A DNA stretch of 64,000 nucleotides from Mycolicibacterium goodii (GCF_001187505.1 NZ_CP012150.1:1302001-1366000); one strand, 5' to 3'; positions 24,541-33,105 are shown, numbered from the stretch's first letter. Notes: generated from the sequence alone by a model not told the origin. Numbers and translations are program-made.

Positions 24541-25266
24541 CTAACGGACAAGACGGGTTCCGCCGTCGACGGTGATCTCGGCGCCGGTGACGAAGCTTGC
24601 TGCATCCGAAGCGAGGAATGCCACCACTTCGGCGACCTCCCCGGCGGTACCGACCCGTTGCAGGGGAACACGTTCCGCGAACCCAACCTCGGTGACGGAC
24701 AGAATCTGGTCGACCATCGGCGTGGCGATGACGCCAGGGTGCACCGAATTGCACCGCACCCTTGGTGCGCCCACCGCAGCCACAGTCTTGGTCAACTGCG
24801 TCACGCCGCCCTTGGTGGCGCCGTAGGCGACGTTGTAGGCCGTCGGGTAGTAGGACGCGATCGATGCGATGTTGACGATGGCGCCGCCGTCGCCCATCAG
24901 CGGCATCATTGCTTGACAGCCCAGAAAAGCGCCGGTCAGGTTCACGTTCATGACGTGCTCCCAGTTCTCCAGCGTGCACTCCAGCAAGCCCGCCTGTCCC
25001 AGGTCGCCCTGCACCCCGGCAGCATTGACGAGAACATCCAATTCGCCGGCGCCCTGCGCGATGGTGTCCGCCAGCCGGTGCCAGTCCTCCGGGGAACTCA
25101 CGTCCACGGTTTCGAAGGTGATGTGGTCCTGCGCGTCGGCAGGTTCGGCCACGTCTGCCGCGATCACGGCGAATCCGCGATGCGCGAGCACTTTCGCCGT
25201 GGCGCCACCGATACCACTCGCAGCCCCCGTGACGACAGCGAGTCTCGGTTCAGTCTTCGTTCTCAT
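24541..25266 (-). CDS. Classical SDR oxidoreductase (FabG-like)
   Basis: A 241-residue SDR with TGAASGIG for NAD(P) binding, NAAG, a catalytic Ser in NIASIAS and YGATK (intact YxxxK), ending DGGTRLVR. Asp in IAADVA suggests NAD preference. It is the first gene downstream of the operator at 25287-25304 and 23 bases ahead of the CoA ligase. It probably oxidises a hydroxy intermediate of the pathway. Confidence 0.92.
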   Translation of the reverse strand: MRTKTEPRLAVVTGAASGIGGATAKVLAHRGFAVIAADVAEPADAQDHITFETVDVSSPEDWHRLADTIAQGAGELDVLVNAAGVQGDLGQAGLLECTLENWEHVMNVNLTGAFLGCQAMMPLMGDGGAIVNIASIASYYPTAYNVAYGATKGGVTQLTKTVAAVGAPRVRCNSVHPGVIATPMVDQILSVTEVGFAERVPLQRVGTAGEVAEVVAFLASDAASFVTGAEITVDGGTRLVR

Positions 25267-25286
25267 CCGAGTCTGGCTCTCAAATC

Positions 25287-25304
25287 TTGTTGGTCAGCAA
25301 ACTA
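25287..25304. promoter_or_regulatory. 18-bp TetR-type operator, copy 1
   Basis: TTGTTGGTCAGCAAACTA, an imperfect inverted repeat (TAGTTTG/CCAAC), lies 20 bases upstream of the SDR gene at the head of the catabolic genes. A matching site is at 27426-27443 upstream of the transporter. Shared position and sequence imply one regulator, most simply the TetR protein encoded between them. Confidence 0.6.
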
Positions 25305-25344
25305 GTTTTGTTCGTACGCCGAACGTGGATTCTGCGTCCGCCGG

Positions 25345-25974
25345 TCAGTCCCGCAGAGTCAGACGCCCATCGACGAAGGCAAGTGCCTCGACCGCAGCGC
25401 GATCGAGATCCACGGAGGCATCGAGGAGATGTTGCACCGCCACTCCTCGCAGCATCCCGATCAGAACGGTCGTGAAGCCGTCCACGTCGACATCGGGAGG
25501 AAGCTCGCCGGCCCGTAGTCCCACCTGTAGCCGAGTCTTGATCTCCGCGCGGAAGCGTTCCTCTGCTGCCGTCACCTGCGATCGGTCGATATCGGTTCCG
25601 CCGACCGCGGCGGCGGCCCACAGGGCGACCCTGGCGCGGATCATGGGATCCACCTTGCCGAGGCTACGGTAGTAGCTCAAGACAATCTCTCGGATGGCCC
25701 CTCTGGCATCGAGATTCGAATCGTGCGCAGCAAGGTCTCGGTGGAATTCGTCGGTGACCACATCGAGAATCCGCCGAATGAGCGCATTCTTCGACCCGAA
25801 ATGGTGCGTTGCCAATCCCCTGCTGTAGCCGGCGCGAGCGCCGATTTCGGCGAAAGTCATTCGTGTCGGGCCGACTTCGCCGATGAGCTCGGCGGCGGCG
25901 ATGAGAAGTCTGCGTTCGGCCTCCAGGCGTCGCTCCGCCTGACGACGCCTGGGGCGGTTCTCCTTGTCAGCCAT
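25345..25974 (-). CDS. TetR/AcrR-family transcriptional regulator
   Basis: A 209-residue regulator with a basic head, then the TetR HTH (RRLLIAAAELIGEVGPTRMTFAEIG, YSRGLATHHFGSKNALI) and a ligand-binding domain. Codon choice at 25974 is supported by GGAGG about 9 bases upstream; a longer frame begins at 26019. It lies between the MHS transporter and the SDR gene, all on the same strand, with copies of one operator flanking the transporter-regulator pair. It therefore probably represses both parts of the cluster and responds to the substrate or a CoA ester. Confidence 0.92.
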   Translation of the reverse strand: MADKENRPRRRQAERRLEAERRLLIAAAELIGEVGPTRMTFAEIGARAGYSRGLATHHFGSKNALIRRILDVVTDEFHRDLAAHDSNLDARGAIREIVLSYYRSLGKVDPMIRARVALWAAAAVGGTDIDRSQVTAAEERFRAEIKTRLQVGLRAGELPPDVDVDGFTTVLIGMLRGVAVQHLLDASVDLDRAAVEALAFVDGRLTLRD

Positions 25975-26018
25975 TGAATCGGCCTCCAGTTCGGTGGTAC
26001 GGCGCGTGCACACGGTCA

Positions 26019-27350
26019 TCAGAGCTCTCGCGTCGGTGTTACGTCTTCAGTGTGCCGGACGGCATCGGCGCCGACGTCTGCCAGGTCAGCGCCTCGGCGC
26101 TCGGGCATCAGCCACGCTGTGATACCGCTGATCAACGCCGTGACGATAACCCACCCCGGCGCGAGCACACCCACGCCGTGCGCGTGCATGTACTCGTTGA
26201 GATACGGTGTTGCGCCGCCGAATAGTGCAACCGAGACCGAGAAGGCCAGTCCTATTCCGAATGTGCGATCGCGGGTCGAGAATTGTTCGGCCAGCGTTGC
26301 CGCCTGCAAGGCGCCGGTGGCAGTGGCGAGCACCCAGGCGACGGTTGATGCGATGAACAGCGACCAGGCGCTCTGCCCTGCCAGTGCCACGAGCGGAATC
26401 TGCAGCACGGCGACGGCGACCGCCCATCCGATGAAGACCGGCCGCCTGCCGATCGCGTCGCCGAGGCGGCCCCACAAAGGCAGGCAGAACAGCCCGATGA
26501 ACTGCGCGCCTGCCAATGCCAGGTAGGCGGTGTCTGCCGACACACCCTGGTGCACGATCGCGTAGGTCGGAATGAACGCCAGCCAGGTGTACTGGAAAAC
26601 CGTCAGGCCACAGATGAGGCCGATGCCGGTCGCCACCGGGCGGAACAGCCTGCGCGGCGGGGCAGTCGCGGACTGGGTAACTGGCGCGTGGGCCTGCTCG
26701 GTGAAAACCTCTGACTCCTCCATCCGGCTGCGCAGGAACATCACAACGAACGACCCCAGCGCACCGAAGACGAACGGTACCCGCCACGCCCAGTCGGCGA
26801 CCGCCTGCTGACCCAGCACTGCAGTCAATGCGACCCCGAGGACGAACGCACCGATGGTGCCGATCAGAACAGCCACGTACGCGTAACTGCTCCAGGCTCC
26901 ACGCTTCTGCGGTGGCGCCAGCTCCGCGACGTAGGAATACGACGTCGCGCTCTCCCCGCCGTGCGCGAACCCCTGAGCCATTCGGGCGAGCAGCAGGACC
27001 ACCGACGCCCAGACTCCGAGCGTCTCGAAGTCCGGCGTCAGCGCGATGACCATGCTTCCGGTTCCCATCATCAGCAACGTCGCGATGAGAACCGTCTTAC
27101 GGCCGCGACGATCGGCGATCCGGCCGAACACAATCCCCCCAATCGGCCGCATGAGGAAGCCGATCGCGAATACCGCGAAAGTCGAGAGCAGGGCAGAAAC
27201 CGGATCAGCTCTGTCGAACATCGCGGCGGCGATGAACGGCGCGAAGATCCCGTAGATGGCCCACTCGTACCACTCGAACGAGTTACCCACCGTTATTGCG
27301 GCCAGGGTGCGCACCTTCCGAGCCGTCGGCTCGCCCTCGAGTTGCCTCAT
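26019..27350 (-). CDS. MHS-family metabolite:proton symporter (MFS)
   Basis: A 443-residue twelve-helix MFS transporter. The motif GNSFEWYEWAIYG in helix 1 and GRIADRRGRKTVL in the loop between helices 2 and 3 are typical of the metabolite/H+ symporter subfamily that imports organic acids (compare KgtP, ShiA, ProP). ATG at 27350 is preferred over an in-frame GTG at 27371 because AAGGA lies about 10 bases upstream of it. It is the first gene of the leftward cluster and probably imports the carboxylate activated by the CoA ligase. Confidence 0.92.
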   Translation of the reverse strand: MRQLEGEPTARKVRTLAAITVGNSFEWYEWAIYGIFAPFIAAAMFDRADPVSALLSTFAVFAIGFLMRPIGGIVFGRIADRRGRKTVLIATLLMMGTGSMVIALTPDFETLGVWASVVLLLARMAQGFAHGGESATSYSYVAELAPPQKRGAWSSYAYVAVLIGTIGAFVLGVALTAVLGQQAVADWAWRVPFVFGALGSFVVMFLRSRMEESEVFTEQAHAPVTQSATAPPRRLFRPVATGIGLICGLTVFQYTWLAFIPTYAIVHQGVSADTAYLALAGAQFIGLFCLPLWGRLGDAIGRRPVFIGWAVAVAVLQIPLVALAGQSAWSLFIASTVAWVLATATGALQAATLAEQFSTRDRTFGIGLAFSVSVALFGGATPYLNEYMHAHGVGVLAPGWVIVTALISGITAWLMPERRGADLADVGADAVRHTEDVTPTREL

Positions 27351-27425
27351 CGCAGTGTGTTCCTTCCGCACCGGGCGCTTGTGATGGCGGGAAGCATCCC
27401 GCGCCGCTGTAACTTACCTCACATA

Positions 27426-27443
27426 CTAGTTGGCTGACAAACT
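27426..27443. promoter_or_regulatory. 18-bp TetR-type operator, copy 2
   Basis: TAGTTGGCTGACAAACTA is an imperfect palindrome (TAGTT.G/C.AACTA) 75 bases upstream of the transporter start, in the gap between divergent genes. It matches copy 1 at 25287-25304 across GTTGG and CAAACTA. AT-rich sequence next to it (27441-27453) could be part of the transporter promoter. Confidence 0.6.
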
Positions 27444-27826
27444 AAATTATAAACGAGCAGGTCAGGAGTTGACGTCGAGCGGGCTCTGGAGAGCTTGCTG
27501 TAGGACATCTGGTCTGCAATCCCCAGGAGATGGCCAAGCCAGCTCATGCCCACGGCCGTGGCGGTGAGCTCACCGATGTGGGCAAGTCGGAGCGCCTGCA
27601 GTCCACTCGTATGCAGCTTCTGCGCCCCGCCCGAAGTGCAGCTCCGCAGCCGCCGCCAGGCACGCTTCGAGCTGTCGCAATTCCACCCGCTGATGGTGCC
27701 GACGGCGCACTGTCGATTCATCGCGATTGGCGATCACTGCGTTCGGAGATCACCGCTTTTTCAACCACCGAGTGCGGTGCAAGGTGGACCCGAATTACCC
27801 GTGAAGACCCCGACAGAGAGGCCCCG
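27444..27826. other. 383-bp gap upstream of alpha/beta hydrolase
   Basis: Open frames exist on both strands but none has recognisable motifs or a good ribosome binding site. The minus-strand frame to 27721 reads like low-grade coding sequence and could be a gene remnant, but I cannot identify it. The last 30 bases hold AGAGAGG before the hydrolase start. Confidence 0.4.
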
Positions 27827-28693
27827 ATGTCTGCCTTCAGTACGCGCTACCGCACCGCGAAGATCGATGGGCTCGATGTGTTCTATCGTGAAGCCGGTGA
27901 CCGGTCAGCACCGACATTGCTATTGCTGCACGGGTTTCCGAGTAGTTCGCACATGTTTCGGAATCTGATCGACTCCCTCTCGGACAGTTTCCATCTGGTG
28001 GCGCCCGATCACATCGGCTTCGGCAGGTCGTCGATGCCGTCGGTGAACCAGTTCACCTACAGCTTCGACCGGCTGACCGAGATCACCGAGAAGCTCATCA
28101 CGCATCTGGGGCTGGAGAAGTTCGCGCTCTACATTCATGACTACGGTGCTCCGATAGGTCTGCGCATCGCCAGCACCAGGCCCGAACGGATCACCGCGAT
28201 CATCACGCAGAGCGGCAACGCGTACATGGAGGGCTTCACTCCGTTCTGGGACATCCTGTTCGCGCACGCCAAGGGCCGGGCGGCCAACGAGGATGGCGTG
28301 CGGGAGTACTTCACCGCCGAGAAGACCTACTGGCAGTACACCCACGGTGTGCCGGCCGATCGCCTCGATCGCATCGCCCCTGAGGCGTGGCTGCTGGACC
28401 AGGCGGGCCTGGATCGAAAAGGCAACGACGCCATCCAGCTGCAGCTGTTCTGGGACTACCAGTTCAACCTCGACAGTTACCCCAAGTTCCAGGAGTACTT
28501 CCGCACTCATCAGCCTCCGCTGTTGGTGACGTGGGGAAAGAACGATGAGATCTTCGGTGCGCCAGGTGCAGAAGCCTACCGTCGTGACTTACCCAACGGC
28601 GAATTCCACCTGCTGGACACGGGCCACTTCGCCCTGGAGACACACGGAGAGGAAATCAGCGGCTACATTCGAAACTTCTTGGGGAAGCTGTAG
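27827..28693 (+). CDS. Alpha/beta hydrolase, haloalkane dehalogenase/epoxide hydrolase-like
   Basis: A 288-residue hydrolase. LLHGFPSSSHMF carries the oxyanion HGFP motif, the nucleophile is Asp105 in IHDYGAP, so an ester intermediate on Asp is expected as in haloalkane dehalogenases and epoxide hydrolases, and the catalytic His is in LLDTGHFALE. ATG at 27827 follows a purine-rich AGAGAGG; the open frame extends upstream but without domain content. It leads a set of rightward genes (cysteine hydrolase, FMN split barrel). Substrate unknown. Confidence 0.88.
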   Translation: MSAFSTRYRTAKIDGLDVFYREAGDRSAPTLLLLHGFPSSSHMFRNLIDSLSDSFHLVAPDHIGFGRSSMPSVNQFTYSFDRLTEITEKLITHLGLEKFALYIHDYGAPIGLRIASTRPERITAIITQSGNAYMEGFTPFWDILFAHAKGRAANEDGVREYFTAEKTYWQYTHGVPADRLDRIAPEAWLLDQAGLDRKGNDAIQLQLFWDYQFNLDSYPKFQEYFRTHQPPLLVTWGKNDEIFGAPGAEAYRRDLPNGEFHLLDTGHFALETHGEEISGYIRNFLGKL

Positions 28694-28777
28694 CGCGGTT
28701 CGCCGGGTGATCGGGCATGACCGGCGTGGTACTGGACGGTCAAGTCAGACGGGTGACGGACATGAAAACGGAGCGAC

Positions 28778-28802
28778 GCCTGCTGCTCAGCAGAAGGCAG
28801 GC
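28778..28802 (+). terminator. Possible hairpin after the hydrolase gene
   Basis: GCCTGC and GCAGGC form a 6-bp outer stem, and CTGCTG/CAGCAG inside can form an alternative stem. No T-run follows. This could terminate the hydrolase transcript or be incidental in GC-rich DNA. Confidence 0.3.
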
Positions 28803-28833
28803 TCCGCGACGTTACGGCACCACTCGACGACGC

Positions 28834-28863
28834 TGAAAGGCCGGTGAAAGGCCGGTGAAAGGC
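28834..28863 (+). repeat. 11-bp tandem repeat (2.7 copies) before the cysteine hydrolase gene
   Basis: TGAAAGGCCGG occurs at 28834-28844 and 28845-28855, with a partial third copy at 28856-28863. Each copy contains GAAAGG, and the last supplies the Shine-Dalgarno for the GTG at 28868. Confidence 0.7.
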
Positions 28864-28867
28864 AATT

Positions 28868-29434
28868 GTGAACTACGACCCCGAAGACACCACCGTAGAG
28901 CATCTGCTGCAGATCTTCGCGGCCGCAGAGGCGGGCGACTTCCCGTTGTTCATTTCGCCGCACTACTTTTATCCGGCCGACCACCGCTGGTTGTTCAATG
29001 GGCCGCTGGAAGGCGATGAGTTGCGAACGCATTCCTTCGACCGAGTGGGGCAACTGGACCTTGAGGGCTTCACCGGTTCGGGGGCCGATTGGCTCGATGA
29101 GTTCAAGCCGTTCATCGAAAACGGCAGGACTGTAGTGGCCAGCCCGCACAAGGTTTGGGGACCTCAGACCAACGACTTGGTGCTGCAACTGCGCAAGCGC
29201 AAGATCACCGAAGTCGTCCTGTGCGGAATGCTTGCCAACATGTGCGTGGAGTCGCATCTGCGGGATCTTCTCGAACAAGGCTTCGAGGTCGCTGTCGTTC
29301 GTGACGCCACCGCTGGGCCGCGGGACCCGGCGCGCGGCGACGGGTATCTGGCCGCGTTGGTGATTTACGCCTTTCTGGCACACAGTGTTCCATCGACGGC
29401 TGAGGTGGTGTCGGCGATGGGACGTGAGTCATGA
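28868..29434 (+). CDS. Isochorismatase-family cysteine hydrolase, N-terminally shortened
   Basis: A 188-residue protein closely following the C-terminal three quarters of the isochorismatase-like cysteine hydrolases: FISPHYFYPADH, SPHKVWGPQTNDLVLQLRKR (Lys95) and CGMLANMCVESHLRDLL (Cys126 nucleophile). The family's first beta strand with the catalytic Asp (the LVVIDxQNDF region) is absent, and no in-frame remnant is visible upstream, where a tandem repeat stands instead. It therefore lacks one member of the Asp-Lys-Cys triad and is probably inactive or has lost its 5' end. It overlaps the next gene by 4 bases. Confidence 0.8.
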   Translation: MNYDPEDTTVEHLLQIFAAAEAGDFPLFISPHYFYPADHRWLFNGPLEGDELRTHSFDRVGQLDLEGFTGSGADWLDEFKPFIENGRTVVASPHKVWGPQTNDLVLQLRKRKITEVVLCGMLANMCVESHLRDLLEQGFEVAVVRDATAGPRDPARGDGYLAALVIYAFLAHSVPSTAEVVSAMGRES

Positions 29435-30066
29435 GTAAGCACTACCCGGCGATCGCCTTCACCGACGCGGTCCAGAAGGCACAGAGCGAACACGGCAGCG
29501 ATACGTTCTACAAACGCAAGGTCATCGCGGGCCGCGCGTCAGCGGGTCCGGACGCGTTGACCGACGATGAGCGAGACTTCTTGCGCGGTCGAGACAGTTT
29601 CTATCTTGCGACCGTCAGTCAGACCGGATGGCCTTACGTCCAGATTCGCAGTGGGCCACCCGGATTCGTACGCGCCATCGATGACCACACCATCGCGTGG
29701 GGCGACTTCCGGGGCAACCTCCAATACATCAGCACAGGAAATCTCTCCACCGACGACCGAGTGGCGATCATCGCGGTGGACTACCCCCGCCGCGCTCGTC
29801 TGAAGATCTTCGGCCACGCCCGCATCGTCTCCGCGCAAGATGATCCCGAATTGGCCCGATCATTGGCGGATCCGGCCTACGACGCGGTGGTTGAGCGATC
29901 CATGGTGGTGTCGGTCGAGGCGTTCGACTGGAATTGCCCGCAGCACATCGTCTCCCGCTACAGCGTCGCCGAACTCCAGCCGACACTCGCGGGTCTGACG
30001 GAACAGATTGAAAAGCTTCGAGCCGAGAACGCAACGTTGCGCGCCCAACTCGACGACCGTGACTAG
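29431..30066 (+). CDS. Pyridoxamine 5'-phosphate oxidase-like FMN-binding protein
   Basis: A 211-residue split-barrel flavoprotein: RDSFYLATVSQTGWPYVQIRSGPPGF forms the FMN-binding strand pair, followed by GNLQYISTGNLSTDDRVAI and RLKIFGHARIV. The last 30 residues (LTEQIEKLRAENATLRAQLDD) form a short leucine-rich coiled coil that may mediate dimerisation. ATG overlaps the previous stop by 4 bases. Such proteins reduce or bind small molecules with FMN or F420; the exact role is unknown. Confidence 0.88.
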   Translation: MSKHYPAIAFTDAVQKAQSEHGSDTFYKRKVIAGRASAGPDALTDDERDFLRGRDSFYLATVSQTGWPYVQIRSGPPGFVRAIDDHTIAWGDFRGNLQYISTGNLSTDDRVAIIAVDYPRRARLKIFGHARIVSAQDDPELARSLADPAYDAVVERSMVVSVEAFDWNCPQHIVSRYSVAELQPTLAGLTEQIEKLRAENATLRAQLDDRD

Positions 30067-30089
30067 CCGGAGACGCTCGTGATCTCCCG

Positions 30090-31316
30090 ATGACATCGAC
30101 CACACCGCTGACACCGAGGCAGCTGGATGCCCTTCGGCCGTCACGAGACCGGTTTACCACGGTAACCATCGCGCTGACGGCGACGCTCGTCGCGGGCGTC
30201 GCCACGGTGGTGCTCATGGGGCTCGAGAAAGCTCCGGTGCACACATCGGCGTGGCCCAGCTGGGACGGCCACTATTCACAGATTGTCCCCTTCCTCGGTT
30301 GGCTGCTGGGCGACACGACAGAACCGGGGTATGCCCACTCGGCGATTGGTGGCGTGCTGATGGTGGTGGGCGGATGCATCGCTCATACCGGGTTTCGCCG
30401 TGGCCGCCGTTGGAGCGGCTTCCCCGTCACGTCGGGCACCGGCCTGTTCCCTTGGGCGGTGGGCAGCGCCGCCTTGGGACTGCTCCTTTCCAATCTGGCC
30501 TGGGGATGGACAATCGCTGCCACCGACCATTGGCAACCGACGTTCGTCCCGTTCGCCTCAGTACCCGCAGCGGTCGTGCTGATCTACGGCGGCCGCCTCA
30601 GAGTCGCCGTCACCGGTGCGGTGCTCGGTGCGGGGCTGACGACTCCGGCGGCAGTGGTCGCGGTCAACATCGTCTGTCGACCGCTCGGATTGCCGAATGT
30701 TGTGGGCGCCACCACGGGCATGTGGAGCAGTGCCTTGCTCGCCTTCCTCATCTGTCGGCACCTGCCCTGGATACCGCCGCCCTGCGTGTGGGTTCCGCGT
30801 TGCCACGTTGGGCTCTCGCACTGTTTCACCGATACCACCCGCCAGGGGGCGTTGTGGGTTGTCCGCCGAATGTTCGCCGACTTCACCGAGGCTCAATTCA
30901 TCGGAAGCGAATGGGCCAGCGCGGGCCTGCTCGTTGGTACCGTCGGCAGCTATCTAGTTGATCCGGTGACCGCGAGCGGCTCAGGACATCTGTTGCCGCG
31001 CGTGATGATCGGCCAGATTCTCAGCGCGGCCATCGCGACGACTGTGTGGCAGCATCAGTGGGTGAAATATGGGTGGTATCCGACCTTCATCCCGGTGGTG
31101 TCGATCACCCCGGCTGCCATCTTGGCCTTCGGCAGTTCGGCGCAGTCGATCCTCGCAGGAGCAGTATTGGGTGCTTTCGTCGGGCCACCGGTGGCAGCCT
31201 CCATATCGCGGCGACTGCCCAGTGATTTTCATCCGTTCATCGGCAATGCGATGTCGATGACCGTGACGACGACAGCCATCGTCGGCGGCCTGTCGGTCCT
31301 GCCCGGCTTCGGCTAG
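30090..31316 (+). CDS. Polytopic membrane protein with internal duplication
   Basis: A 408-residue hydrophobic protein of no family I recognise, with about ten membrane segments. The halves are related: residues about 115-188 (SGTG..., WQPTFVPFASVPAA, TGAVLGAGLTTPA) match residues about 296-369 (SGSG..., WYPTFIPVVSITPAA, AGAVLGAFVGPPV) at an offset of 181. This indicates duplication and fusion of a five-helix-like unit, common in transporters and channels. It stands between the FMN protein and the MOSC fusion on the same strand. Confidence 0.75.
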   Translation: MTSTTPLTPRQLDALRPSRDRFTTVTIALTATLVAGVATVVLMGLEKAPVHTSAWPSWDGHYSQIVPFLGWLLGDTTEPGYAHSAIGGVLMVVGGCIAHTGFRRGRRWSGFPVTSGTGLFPWAVGSAALGLLLSNLAWGWTIAATDHWQPTFVPFASVPAAVVLIYGGRLRVAVTGAVLGAGLTTPAAVVAVNIVCRPLGLPNVVGATTGMWSSALLAFLICRHLPWIPPPCVWVPRCHVGLSHCFTDTTRQGALWVVRRMFADFTEAQFIGSEWASAGLLVGTVGSYLVDPVTASGSGHLLPRVMIGQILSAAIATTVWQHQWVKYGWYPTFIPVVSITPAAILAFGSSAQSILAGAVLGAFVGPPVAASISRRLPSDFHPFIGNAMSMTVTTTAIVGGLSVLPGFG

Positions 31317-31342
31317 GACACATTGACGAAGAGGAGTTCACG

Positions 31343-33105
31343 ATGGCCAAACTGGTATCGGTCAATGTCGGTATGCCCAGGGACATCTCGTGGAATGGGC
31401 GCACCGTTCACACCGGGGCGTGGAAATCCCCGGTCAGCGGTCCACGAATGCTTCGGCGGCTCAACCTCGACGGCGACGGTCAGGGTGACGCCGCCGGCCA
31501 CGGCGGCGAGATCCGCGCTGTACTGGTGTACCAGGTGGCGTCATATCAGCACTGGGCACGCGAATTCCAACGGGACGACCTCACGCCCGGCGTGCTCGGG
31601 GAGAACCTCACCGTCGACGGTATGCCTGATGATGAGGTGTGCATAGGCGATCGCTACCAGATCGGCCAGGCCGTCGTCGAGGTGACCCAGCCGCGGGTGA
31701 CCTGCTTCCGCGCCGGACTGCGTATTGGGGAGCCGAGAATGGCCGCCCTGCTGGTGGCCCATCACCGGCGGGGTTCTACTGCCGCGTCATCACCGAAGGC
31801 GAGGTCGAGGCCGGCCAGGACATCGTGAAGATCGGCGACGGGCCAGAACGTATCACTGTCGCTGAGATGGACGCACTGCTATACCTACCCGGCCGTTCGG
31901 CCGAAGCACTGGAGCGCGCTCTTCGGATTCCGGCCTTGAGCCCCGGTTGGCGGCGATCGCTGCGTAGTCTGCTCGATCAGGCCACCGGTGAGGGTCCGTC
32001 TGTGGGGAACAGCGGCCTGACCGGGGTGGCGGTCCCGCCTCCAGCATGGGCAGGCTTCCGGCCCATGCGTGTTGCCGCGACCAACACCGAAAGCCGGCAC
32101 GTGCGTTCGCTGCTACTCGTCAACCCAGACGGTACGCTGCCACCGGAATGGATTGCCGGACAGTCAATCACAGTGCGTGTGCCGGCTGGCCCGGGCGGAA
32201 CGCCTCTAGTTCGTAACTACTCGCTGTGCAACGAACCGGGCGCCGGCGGTTACCGCATCGGCGTGAAGCGTGAAGCAGAGGGGTCGGTCAGCAGATACAT
32301 GCATGACCATCTCAGCTCGGGCGACGTCATCGACGTCGCCGCCCCTCGTGGCTCGTTCTGTCTTCGTGACAACCAAAAACCGATCGTGCTGGTGTCGGCG
32401 GGCGTGGGGGTGACCCCGGTGCTTTCCATGTTGCATCATCTGGTGAAAACTCAGCAGGATCGCGCTGTCTGGTGGCTGCACGTTGCACGCAGCAGCGACG
32501 AACACCCATTCGCCGAGGAAACCCGCAGGCTGTTGTCTCAGATCCCGAGCAGCAGAACCGAGATCATCTACAGCCGTCCGGCGGTGACCGATCGGATCGG
32601 CATCGACTACGACCGGCGCGGACATCTGGATGCCGAGGCGATCGCCGAGTTGCAACCGCCTTGCGACGGGCACGCATATTTGTGCGGCCCGCAGGCCTTC
32701 ATGGATGACGTCAGCGCTGCACTCAAGAACTACGGACTCGACCCAGACCAGATTCACACCGAGACCTTCGGCGCGCGTTCGGCGATCACTCCAGGCATTG
32801 CCGACACCACCACTGTGACTCCGCACCTGCCCGAGGGTCCGGCCGGGCCCGGACCCATCGTGCAGTTCGCGCGCAGTGGGATGTCTGCCCCCTGGAATCC
32901 CTCCTATGGGAGTGTTCTGGAATTCGCTGAGGCGTGCAACATTCCGACGCGGTGGTCATGTCGTACCGGCGTGTGCCATACCTGCGAAACGGGCGTGCTG
33001 GCCGGCGAAGTCTCCTACGACCTGGAACCGCTGGAGCCGCCCGCCCCGGGAAGCATCCTGCTCTGCGTCTGCAAACCAATCGAGCCACTGGTGCTCGACC
33101 TGTGA
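31343..33105 (+). pseudogene. MOSC-ferredoxin reductase-ferredoxin fusion gene broken by a one-base frameshift
   Basis: The first part (31343 to about 31775) encodes a MOSC domain (VSVNVGMPRDISW, AGHGGEIRAVLVYQ, GVLGENLTVDG, RVTCFRAGLRIGEPRM). At about 31770-31778 the family continuation LLVAHxRPGFYxRV jumps to the -1 frame: VAHHR is in the first frame, GFYCRVITEGEVEAG in the second, as if one C had been lost from CGGCCGGGG. The second frame completes MOSC and continues through the reductase and [2Fe-2S] domains. Restoring it gives one protein of about 587 residues, the normal size for this fusion. The first frame stops at 31828. Real mutation or sequencing error. Confidence 0.75.
31867..33105 (+). 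CDS. Reductase part of the broken fusion: FNR-like domain plus [2Fe-2S] ferredoxin
   Basis: If translated alone from ATG 31867, this piece gives 412 residues. The flavin-binding RNYSLCNEP and the nucleotide motif VLVSAGVGVTPVLSML identify a ferredoxin-NADP reductase-type domain like those of class IA oxygenase reductases. The C-terminal plant-type ferredoxin cluster is CRTGVCHTC with a fourth Cys in LLCVCKP. Together they move electrons from NAD(P)H through flavin to an iron-sulfur centre. The MOSC part, a likely molybdenum- or sulfur-handling domain, is separated by the frameshift, so the piece may be expressed poorly or not at all. Confidence 0.7.
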   Translation: MDALLYLPGRSAEALERALRIPALSPGWRRSLRSLLDQATGEGPSVGNSGLTGVAVPPPAWAGFRPMRVAATNTESRHVRSLLLVNPDGTLPPEWIAGQSITVRVPAGPGGTPLVRNYSLCNEPGAGGYRIGVKREAEGSVSRYMHDHLSSGDVIDVAAPRGSFCLRDNQKPIVLVSAGVGVTPVLSMLHHLVKTQQDRAVWWLHVARSSDEHPFAEETRRLLSQIPSSRTEIIYSRPAVTDRIGIDYDRRGHLDAEAIAELQPPCDGHAYLCGPQAFMDDVSAALKNYGLDPDQIHTETFGARSAITPGIADTTTVTPHLPEGPAGPGPIVQFARSGMSAPWNPSYGSVLEFAEACNIPTRWSCRTGVCHTCETGVLAGEVSYDLEPLEPPAPGSILLCVCKPIEPLVLDL

